Shown piece after piece: positions 23,901 to 35,900 of a stretch of DNA of 64,000 bases. Position numbers and translations under genes: made by a program. The stretch's first letter is position 1; each line of letters starts with the position of its first letter. This DNA comes from Ampullaceana balthica (Eukaryota; Mollusca; Gastropoda; Lymnaeidae). The notes beneath the pieces were generated by a model. That model ran no database searches, was not told where the DNA came from, and saw only the letters and a program-made list of their open reading frames with translations. The stretch spans positions 124,001 to 188,000 of the forward strand of contig CALYLW010001007.1 of NCBI GenBank assembly GCA_944989445.1. The letters run 5' to 3'.

Positions 23901-26900
23901 TATGTAAGCATTATTGTACTTCAATTAGTGGTAGATTTTTCTTCTAATTATTTTGGAGATGTAGTGTCGGGGTTAGGGTTATTTGCATGGCGTTGGTGCT
24001 GGTTCCGCCGCTGTCAAGAATAACCAAGAAGGAAAGAAAAGAAGGGGAAAAAAAAGAACCGTGGAGGGGGGAGACAACTCTGGCAAGAAAGGATCAGATA
24101 ACTCAAGTCTGGCTTGACTGAAAGAAACGTGGGGTGGATACCGAGGCCCACCTCCGAGCTCGGGGAGGGAAATAGAAGAGATTTGAATTCTCTATTAACC
24201 CAACGTCTCCGAAAGGGACAGAACCGGCATCTTAATCAATTTAATTAAGAAGATCTAGAGGGCTAATTGGTGGAGGCACTGCTACCGTCCCCTGGGACGC
24301 GGGCCCGTACGTCTAGCGTCTCATGTGTGTGTGTGTGTGGGTGGGAGGGGGGGGGCTGGGCTGAGACAACTTTTCACTGCCAGCCTCACGTAGGGCTCTC
24401 CGGCGTTTTGGACATTCGCTGCCGCCCCGTCTCATCTTCACAAGCCACGCGCAATGAAATCTCTATTCTGTCCCCTCTGTAACTAAATTAGCGTTGAATA
24501 TAAAATAACTTAGATCAGTTGTTCTCAACCTATGGTTCTTGAACCTCAAAAGGTTGATAACCACTGACTTAGACGATTTTGTCCTTTGATTTATCGCTGC
24601 AAACAAGTCCCTTGTAATCACAGCAGAAACAAAGCGTATCTCTTTTTAAAAAATATTTTATTTTTATTTCAGTCAAAGAACTAACTAAAGAGTTTATCGT
24701 TCTTATACCCATTCCCGCAATTCAATAGACACAGCAGCTATAATGTAGTAATGTGGAAGAACGCTTTATTTAGTTAAAGGTTTTTAAATGAATAAAGTTT
24801 ACAAGTTAAATAAGTTTTATTGGCATAAATTGTTTGTTGAAAATACAGCGTTTCCTTTCGTCAAGCGCTTTATAAGACGTTTGAAACGATTTTCTATTTT
24901 TATTGCGTAGCTGCCCTTAAAATCCAGGTCAAATTAACACTACATGAGCCATGAATAGAGAAGATAATTCACAAAGACAGAATGATCTCCCCTTACATTC
25001 CCCCCATTGAGGTAAACCCTGTCAGAGAAGATAAATATAGCATAATAAACATTATACGAGAAATTTTTAACAGACATTACAAAATATTAACCAAATATTT
25101 AATGCTACAATGGTTAGGAAAAAAATCAGTCTTTAATATATATCAATGAATTCCTGCTTAAAAGATTTAGAAAAGCTGTTTCCCTTAATCCAAAGAACCC
25201 TGAATCTTTCATTCAGCCCACTTTTTTTCCTGCTCCCAAAAGTCCGTGAAATGCTCCCAAGACTATTTCTCTTAGTCTCCCCCCAAAAAATGTCTCTCAC
25301 ACAAAAAACTGTGTCTTCCACTCACAAAAACTGTGTCTCCCACTCACACAAACTGTGTCTTCCACTCACAAAAACTGTGTCTCCCACTCACACAAACTGT
25401 GTCTTCCGCTCACAAAAACTGTGTCTTCCACTCACACAAACTGTGACTTCCACTCACAAAAACTGTGACTTCCACTCACAAAAACTGTGTATCCCATTCA
25501 CAAAAACTTTTTCTCCCACTCACAAATATGTATCTGCTTCTCTCTTTCCTGTTTCACTTACCAAAGCACGTGTCGCTTTCTCCCAAATCACGTGACTCCC
25601 ATTTCCAATGCCAAAAAATGTTTCCCTGTCATTTTCCCCAGAATCATTGCTGCATTAAAACAAAAGAAACTTTAAAGCATGACAAATTTCTTTTTGCCTT
25701 CTTGTAACAATCAAGATATTCTGTACAAATTGCTGCTTAGAAGGGTATTTTATAAGTATTTATTGTTTTTAACTTTGTTGCTGTTTAAAATTAACCCTGA
25801 GCTTTATTCTAAAAATAGATGTCGTAATTATAATAATAATTACACTCATCCTCATCCTTGGCTTGATTCAAATATTTGTTTTCAATTTTTTTAAAGAGTT
25901 TATCAGGCCCGTAGCCGTGAGTAAAGGAAGTGGATGTAAAGGGGCCCATAATACTGGGCCCTATGGGAAAGGTGCCGCTCCAAGCTTGATTTTTTTTTAA
26001 TGCTGTTATTGAAGCACGCAAAAGGCAAAGAGGTCCAAATCTAACAACCTCGCTGGCGGGGTCCAAATATTTCTGGCGGTAGGACCTGGCTGACGCCGAG
26101 TCATGTAGGAAATGTAATTATTGTGATCTGTAACAGTTCATTTTTGGTGCTGGAAATAAATAGTCGGAATGTAGGGAGGGGCATCTGATAGCAGAGCCGG
26201 TACACGTAATACAAAGTGATCCACACTCGTTGATTTAGGTAGCTGATTAGATCAGTATGAAGTATGTGACCCCACTTATTTGTATGCGCGCCGCGACAGC
26301 AGAAAAGCCGAAAATCCCAAGTGAGGTTAGGCATTATTTTAGCGACCACACGTGGATCAGTTTCGCCCCGAACGCGTTGCACTAATTTTTGCTTCATAAG
26401 GATTAGACGCCATTTGGAACTAATGTAAATGTAAACACAGAAATTATCAGCCAATCAGTGGCTTGTCTCGTGGAGTGACGTCATTCGTGGCTAACAACAT
26501 CAAGATGGCGGCTTGTTGTACTAGGAGAAATCAAAACTATAATACGGAATTAATTCCAGCTCTCCACAGGACATTCAAAACACACACACACACACACACA
26601 AGAATAATTATAATAACTTGAAATGGAGTAATAGAACGCACAGGGCGTGCGAGGTAAAGTGCCAACCGATTTCTGCCAAAGTGCAAAAGATTTCTGCCGC
26701 CCCGCTCATTCGATAAGTCTACGGTGGTTAAAAAAAACACGCCACCCTGTCTGTCTGTCTGTCTATATATCTATCTATCTATCTATCCATCACTCCCCCA
26801 TCGACCCACCCATCCATCCATCTATCTATCTATCCATCCATCCATCCATCCGTCCATCCATCCATCCGTCCATCCATCCACTCATCCATCCATCCACCCA

Positions 26901-29900
26901 CCCACCACCCATCCATCCATTCATCCACTCATCCATCCTTCCAAGGCACAAATTACTCTTACAAAGTCAAAACACTGAAGCATTGCACTTATTTTTTGGA
27001 CTTTTATTTATTTATTAAACAAATGAGAGACCTTTCTCCGCTGTGACCTAACCAGCACATCAGCAGTACGTCCAAACTGCAGCACTCCCATTCGCCGCTG
27101 TGCCAACCCAGCACTCGCAAACTGCAAGAAACCTCACCATTCGCCGCTGTGACCTAACCAGCACATCAGCAGGCAGCCGCGTCCAAAGAACAAGAAACGT
27201 CACCATTCGCCGCGCGTGCCACATTTCATTGCTATGTGCGTGGTCAAATTATGGTTCATTGCCTAAGCGTCTAACTGTTTGTGTTAATCGCACCTCGTTA
27301 TCCCATTAGAGAGGGCCGAGGGCTTTAGTTTTATTGTTCCTAGGCCCGAGACGGTGGACAGAAGGGGGGGGGGAGTGAATGCTTAATTTTTGGCGTTGGT
27401 ATGAATTAATTAATGCTTACATTTTAAAATGTATAGCCTCTAACACTATCCGTTCTAGACTAGCATGCTTGTTGCGCTCTGATGTATAATTTTTTCTTCA
27501 TCCGCAATAGACGCCCTTTGGAATGAATGTAAATGTAGACACAGAAATAAAATATTCTACACATTTTCCCTATTTTTCTTTCATAATTTTGCGTTGTTTT
27601 AATAATCTTTGAAAATTTTTGGAAGACTGTTGGACGCCATGAGACTTCCTTCAGAGAGGACTGCGTAGGAAATCGCTGTTGATTCCTTCAAATTCGAGAC
27701 GCGGCGCTGATCCGTCTATGCAGCGACAAGACAGTAAGAGAATCTTATGGTCTATTCTTCCAACCTCAGGACTCCAGTGTAGATCCCTACATGCTGTTTT
27801 AATGTGGTCTGACATTCTCATCCTCAATACAAAGTGTTGCCAACGCGTGGTGAATTGTCAACACGTGGTGAGATTTTAAGGACCAAATGGACCATGATTT
27901 ATTGACACCCTTATCAGTTTTCCTTTATCTTCTTACAGAATCTCCTTACAGAATCTCCTTACAGAATCTCCTTACAGAATCTCCTTACAGAATCTCCTTA
28001 CAGAATCTCCTTACAGAATCTCTTTACAGAATCTCCTTACAGAATCTCCTTACAGAATCTCCTTACAGAATCTCCTTACAGAATCTCCTTACAGAATCTC
28101 CTTACAGAATCTCCTTACAGAATCTCCTTACAGAATCTCCTTACAGAATCTCCTTACAGAATCTCCTTACAGAATCTCCTTACAGAATCTCCTTGCAGAA
28201 TCTCCTTACAGAATCTCCTTACAGAATCTCCTTACAGAATCTCCTTGCAGAATCTCCTTGCAGAATCTCCTTGCAGAATCTCCTTACAGAATCTCCTTAC
28301 AGAATCTCCTTACAGAATCTCTTTACAGAATCTCCTTACAGAATCTCCTTACAGAATCTCCTTACAGAATCTCCTTACAGAATCTCCTTACAGAATCTCC
28401 TTACAGAATCTCCTTACAGAATCTCCTTACAGAATCTCCTTACAGAATCTCCTTACAGAATCTCCTTACAGAATCTCTTTACAGAATCTCCTTACAGAAT
28501 CTCCTTACAGAATCTCCTTACATAATCTCCTTACAGAATCTCCTTACAGAATCTCCTTACAGAATCTCCTTACAGAATCTCCTTACAGAATCTCCTTACA
28601 GAATCTCCTTACAGAATCTCCTTACAGAATCTCCTTACAGAATCTCCTTACAGAATCTCCTTACAGAATCTCCTTACAGAATCTCCTTATAGAATCTCCT
28701 TACAGAATCTCCTTACAGAATCTCCTTACAGAATCTCCTTACAGAATCTCCTTACAGAATCTCCTTATAGAATCTCCTTAAGAATCTCCTTATAGAATCT
28801 CTTTACAGAATCTCCTTACAGAATCTCCTTACAGAATCTCCTTACAGAATCTCCTTACAGAATCTCCTTACAGAATCTCTTTACAGAATCTCCTTCTCGA
28901 GTTGGCGACATATCGTACACCCGACTTTGCTCCAAGTTTGTTTATCAGGCTTATAGGCAATCTAGTTATGTTTGGTTGTTTTTTTTTGTTTTTTTTATTT
29001 TACACTTCTCATCGGTAAACTGCGGTAAACAGTGTGTCAGCAGGCATGTCGTAGACGGTGTTCAGGGGACTTTTCAGAATTCATAGTAAAACACTCGTGA
29101 ACCTTAACTCTTCAAATTGGCAGCACCCAGGGAGTAATTCCCCCTGTCGTGATTGGTTTATCATCAATCATGTGAGGTGTCACGGAGAGGATGGTGAGTT
29201 TGTGTCGGTGGGCGAGAGTGTGTGAGTGAGTGAGTGAGTCTGTGTGTGGCCATGGTCACGTGACCCCGAGTCGTGTTTACATTTATCATCCAATCAGACG
29301 TTGGCTGGCACGCGGGTACAAATTTTTTGGCCTCTCGGTGTCACTCGGAGTCACTCTGAGGACAGTGCTGTAGTGATACCCCCCTTTCCCCTCCCTACTC
29401 CTACTCCCCCCCCCCAGCAGCTACAATGGACATTTTTTTAAAAAGCAAACTTAGTATCTGGATGAGGGGGAATGTGTGTGTGGGGGATGGGGTGGGGGGG
29501 AAGGACTGTAGCAAACACAGTAACTGTCTGGGTAGGTGGAATTCAGAAGAAAAAATATTCTCTAAACTAAAGCCTTATAATAAATGCTGGACTCTGAGGA
29601 GTGTTATTGTAGTCGTTTTGGTGCAAGAGTGTTGTCTTTAAACTTGATGTTTTTAAAAAAAGTTACACAAAGGGCCGTCCATAAAGTACGTCACGCTTCA
29701 GAGAGGTGGGGGGTGTAAGAAAGTGTGACAGTTTGTGACAGGGCGGAGGGGGGTCCGGCCATGTGTGACGTCACGGTGTTTTATATTAAATTTTAATTAT
29801 TTTGTTAATAAAAAATATTTTTGATCGAAAGTGTGACGTACTTTAGGCTTTAAAAAAGGGGGGGGGGTGGAGGTCCGAGATTTGGGACAGTTTCTGACAG

Positions 29901-32900
29901 GGGGAGGGGGGTAAAAATAGTCAAAAATTGCGTGACGTACTTTATGGATGGCCCCCCAATGGAGGTATCAACAAATGTTGAGCTGTAAGAATTTAATATG
30001 TATATTCTAAAAATAAAATGTGTAAACGTTGTTCCTCAAATGGCTTAAATTATATGAACAAGTTATTTCTAGGTTTTGTTTAGTATTGACCTATTAACAA
30101 GTTATTTATAGGTTTTGTTTAGTATTGACCTATTAACAAGTTATTTATAGGTTTTGTTTAGTATTGACCTATTAACAAGTTATTTATAGGTTTTGTTTAG
30201 TATTGACCTATTAACAAGTGATTTATAGGTTTTGTTTAGTATTGACCTATTAACAGTTATTTATAGGTTTTGTTTAGTATTGACCTATTAACAAGTTATT
30301 TATAGCTTTTGTTTAGTATTGACCTATTAACAAGTTATTTATAGGTTTTGTTTAGTATTGACCTATTAACAAGTTATTTATAGGTTTTGTTTAGTATTGA
30401 CCTATTAACAAGTTATTTATAGCTTTTGTTTAGTATTGACCTATTAACAAGTTATTTATAGGTTTTGTTTAGTATTGACCTATTAACAAGTTATTTATAG
30501 GTTTTGTTTAGTATTGACCTATTAACAAGTTATTTATAGCTTTTGTTTAATATTGACCTATTAACAAGTTATTTATAGGTTTTGTTTAGTATTGACCTAT
30601 TAACAAGTTATTTATAGCTTTTGTTTAGTATTGACCTAATTCTTTTCACGTTTTATAATTAAATTAAATATGACATATATTTTTTTAAAAATTGAAATAA
30701 TCAGGGACTTAAAATTGAAAACCGAAAGAATTCATACACACATTTTATCGTCTTCTTGGTTACTGCTAATAAGAACAAAAAATGAAATGAGTGGGCATTT
30801 GTGATTTCCACTTGCAGACTCTACTCATGAGTTTTACTGACGTGAAGTCTAAATTATCACTAAATCCATTCAACTTGCAAACTCCAGAATAGACAATTGA
30901 TAGATCCGCATGTACATTTCTTTATTCTATTGCAATAGATTATTGCATCCAACGTTCTGATAACGCACAGACCATGGCGGCCTGTTGGCAAGTGACGCAG
31001 CGTTCACAGATCATGCCAGTCTGTTGGCAGGTGACGCAGCGTTCACACATCATGCCGGTCTGTTGGCAAGTGACGCAGCGTTCACAGACCATGCCAGTCT
31101 GTTGGCAGGTGACGCAGCGTTCACAGACCATGCCAGTCTGTTGGCAAGTGACGCAGCGTTCACAGACCATGCCGGTCTGTTGGCAAGTGACGCAGCGTTC
31201 ACAGACCATGGCTATGTGACACAATTTCCAGCCGCCTGTGTTTTCCTGAACAGGTACCCGTTCGGAGCTGAGTGAACTCAGAGACACATTTAGCCTCAGG
31301 GAAAAGACCCTACCTTCAGATTTAAACCCTTGACTCTCGGTACGGCAGCCGAGCGCGCATGCCACTCGACCACTGGGCATTTACTACGATTTTTAACCAC
31401 GTTTTTAACCACGTTTTTAACCACGTTTTTAACCACGTTTTATTAACTCGCTTTCGTTCCTGTGTCATTGTTGGTTTGTTGGTTTGTCCAAGATTTTTTC
31501 AAATCTGCCAATGTAAAATTGAACCACTTCTGATGGTCCTAGAGATCTGAAAATTTTACCACAGATAGATCTTGGATGACAATGCATTGTATTAAAATTT
31601 CAGATCGATCGAATGTACCGTTATTAAATTATTGAACATTTTAGTTTATCTATAGTCTATATATAAAGCATCTGTACCGTCGGCTTTTGTTGACATCCGT
31701 GAGTTCATCCCGTGACCACATCACAATGTTTTTAAAACGTTGGGCGGGCGCTTGTGGGGTGTTTGGTAAAATAAATAGAGGTAAAAAAATATTTTTAAAA
31801 ACCAGGTTGTTATAAGTGGACTAAATAGAATAAAATAAATAGAAGTAAAAAAAAGATTTTTAAAAAACCACGTTTTTATAAGCGGACTAAAAAGAAGAAA
31901 ATAATTTAAAACTTATAAGTTCAAGTACTTTGATTTAATATGACTAAAAACGTGGGGCGGGTGTTTGGTATAAAAATTAAAGATTTCTAATGTAGAAGGC
32001 AAAAGAGAGATCTATAAGTGAGAGAATGAGTGAACTGCATATGTTAAAACCTCATAAGCGCCCGCCCCACGTTTTTAGTCATATTAAATGAAAGTACTTG
32101 AACTTATAAGTTTTAAATTATTTTCTTCTTTTTAGTCCGCTTATAAAAACGTGGTTTTTAAAAATCTTTTTTTTACTTCTATTTATTTTTCTTTTTGCAA
32201 ATGCTCTTGAGATGTCATTATATGGTTGGGTTGTCTTTTTTTATAAAGAACGAATTAAAATGTTAACAATAATAAAGGTTATAGATTTACATAATAATAA
32301 ACAGTTTAGTCCAACGGTGGCCAAATGGCGACTCGCGAGCCGCATGCGGCTCTTCTGTGTTCACATTGCGGCTCGCGAACAATTTATGAAAGTAAAAATT
32401 TTCGCTTGAAATGTATAATTATAATATAAAAAAGTGTTTTTGTTTTTTTTAAACATTATTATTAATTATAAATCTTTTCCAAAACAAAGGTTTGACAATA
32501 ATTTGGTCTAGATCTGATGAAAGACAAAGGCAAATGGCTGAGTTAAGATCTGAAATGTGTCAGCAGAAGACACTACTTTCTGTTTCAGCAAAGAAGGTGT
32601 CACTTGAACTGAGTCAAGTTATTCCTTCGCTTGTAATATTGCTTGTACTAAACGACCATATTCTGATGGGGTCTTATTAAGAAGAATATCGAGAACGGAA
32701 TTTTAATAGTAGATCCAAATAGTTTTAGACTTCGGCGGCTGATGATACAAATCCTAATGTCACGTGACACCACTGAGTGACATTTATCAGGCATTAACGT
32801 TGATATTGACATAAAATAAGGAATTATTTAAAGAACTGTGTAGCATTCAGTTTGGCTCTTGGCGAATCAACGGATGTTCAAGATACGCCACAATTGCCGG

Positions 32901-35900
32901 TGTTCGTTTTTTTTGTAGTTTCCTTAGACGTGGCTGTAAGAGAGAAGCTACCACTCTCGCGTGCCAGGAGTGAAATATCCTCAACTTAAGAAAGCTAGTT
33001 TAAGACTTATATTCATTTTCTGTATAACCTACTGATGGGAATCTTTGAACTTTACAATGAAGTTAATAAAAATCAAAGCTCCGAGCAGTAAATAGTAACC
33101 AGCATCTGACTAAACTTCTTCGCACCATCTTATCTTATCTGTTTACAGACGCTCCTTCTATACAGAAGATTATTGCGTCCTACGCTTATCTATGGTTTGT
33201 GTTTAGTCCTGCATAACTACTAGTACTAGCTACCAACCAGATTTAAAGAAACTTGTTAGTTCAAAGGCTTCTCAGCAGAATCATACCAATTAAGGTTCAC
33301 CATAATTATGAGTCTATATCAGTTTGTTTCTATTCTTAAATTTACATATTTAAATATTTGTCAATTGTGTAATTGTAAAGCATATATTTTTTCAACATAC
33401 ATTTAGGGCTAAAACAATTAAAATGTTTAAAGTTAGAGCATTAAATCCCAATAAAAAAATACGTTTTAGAAAATCACAAAAGGAATTTTTTAATGCGGCT
33501 CTCGTCAAATTTTTTAAACGGCTAAAATGGCTCTCGGTTACTACGGGCCTGGCCACCCCTGGTTTAGTCTAATATGGTTGACCTTTCGTTCTAAATTACA
33601 ACACTAGCAACATAGAACATTTCATTAGCAACATAGAACATTTCATTAGCAACATAGAACATTTCATTACATTAGCAACATAGAACATTTCATTACATTA
33701 GCAACATAGAACATTTCATTAGCAACATAGAACATTTCATTAACAACATAGAACATTCATTAGCAACATAGAACATTTCATTAGCAACATAGAACATTTC
33801 ACTAGCAACATAGAACATTTCATTAGCAACATAGAAAATTTCATTAGCAACATAGAACATTTCATTAGCAACATAGAACATTTCATTAGCAACATAGAAC
33901 ATTTCACTAGCAACATAGAACATTTCACTAGCAACATAGAACATTTCATTAGCAACATAGAACATTTCATTAGCAACATAGAACATTTCATTAGCAACAT
34001 AGAACATTTCATTAGCAACATAGAACATTTCATTAGCAACATAGAACATTTCATTTTACAAAATGCATGCAGATTCACTCTATACATCATGTTATACACT
34101 ATGCGGCCACCGTGGGCCCCACGCTTATTATCCTTATTAATTCCTTATCCCTACCCAAATTAGGCCCCTCGCAATCCGTTTCGCATACTAAGCCGCATGG
34201 GGCCCTGCAATCGCTGAGACCGGTCCTAGGCCGCATGGGGCCCTGCAATCGCTGAGACCGGTCCTAGGCCGCATGGGGCCATGCAATCGCTGAGACCGGT
34301 CCTAGGCCGCATGGGGCCCTGCAATCGCTGAGACCGGCCCTGTGTGACGATATGGTTGAGTATCGAATATTCACATTACAACTTTGATCAAATCATATCC
34401 CTAATCCAATAAGACAAATGGCGCTGACTTCGGACATGAAGGGGCGTACAACCCCAGCTACGAGCAGCTGACTTCGGACATGAAGGGGCGTACAACTCCA
34501 GCTACGAGCAGCTGATCTCGGACATGAAGGGGCGTACAACTCCAGCTACGAGCAGCTGATCTCGGACATGAAGGGGCGTACAACTCCAGCCACGAACAAC
34601 AGGTTTTATCCCACACACCCGTCATGAATAAACCAACAAAAAAAAATCAACTCTTTATAACAGAAGGTACAAAGCTAATCACAAATCTCAGCTTCCGGCA
34701 CCACCTCCCCAATTACTTCCCACACCACAATCCAGATTGTAACCCCCCCCCCACCCACCTACTCCGCCCCTTTTACATCGTTTTATCTCCGGACAACCAA
34801 CCCCCTTTCCCCTCCCCCCTAAACCAACCTTTTTTTTTGTACCCTGATAAACTAGCGATTGGCCCGGCCCCGCGATAACACAAACACCCGGACTCATAAA
34901 TAACTCCGCGCGTCTTATTGGCTCAAATAGGATCTAATCTTCGCGAATTTCTTCAATTTCGACAATTTGCTCAGCGTAATTGTCCGAGTGGGACAACAGA
35001 GCGCGTCGGGGCAAACGGGGCTCTCGGTTTAATCAATGGCTCGGCTTGAACCGGGCCACTCGCCCGCCCCGACTTCCCGTGGCCGGCCCCGGCAGTTAAC
35101 TCCGAGTTATCCATCTAATAGAACAATTACTCCTTGTCTATTGCCCAAACAAAAACACGGAGCCGTGGAAAAGCCCCGCGCGGGCCGGCTCAATGATCGC
35201 GGGCCCGTTATTCCTTCAGATTTACTCCCCCCCCCCACACCCCTAATCTCGGCGCCCCGAAAGTTTGGGTGCGGCTGTGTCCTCGTGAAATGATTAATGA
35301 TGGAAGATAAATATTTGATCAACAACAACTTGGTGGATCGTCCGAGCAATCTACACCCGGGGTGGGGGGAGAGGGGTGGGGAGGGATTTTGTGACGAGGG
35401 GTGGGGTTGAGGGTGAGGCAGACGATGTCTCTCATTTCTCCCAATCTGACCCCATTTAAACTCTTCTCATTTGATTCGGACACTCCGACGACTGCCCTGA
35501 ACATTGCAGTGGATCTCACTGGATTTAAAATGCCAAATTGCAGCGGACATCACAAATGCATTGTGAATACCGTTAGTCTGAAATGAATTGTATGACGTGT
35601 GATAAGTACTAGATCCCATTATTAAAATAGATTTCTTTTAATCATTTTTATTACATTTTTTTACAAACCAAAAACAGTTCGGATATTTATTTCTTTTTGA
35701 CTAAACTAATAAATAAAATATTTAATGAAATCTGCAGTATGGTGCCACACAAGTGTGCTTTTGTGTATATACCAATATTTGCAGTATGGTGCCACACAAG
35801 TGTGCTTTTGTGTAGATACCAATATTTGCAGTATGATGCCACACAAGTGTGCTTTTGTGTATATACCAATATTTGCAGTATGATGCCACACAAGTGTGCT

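Noticed and set aside
27887..28781. Frames of 144-212 codons repeating [13 protein letters not shown]
   Set aside because: Same 13-bp repeat read in three phases.
34688..35349. Short frames over the CpG-rich island
   Set aside because: High GC lengthens frames on both strands by chance; composition is Gly/Arg/Pro-rich without a domain.
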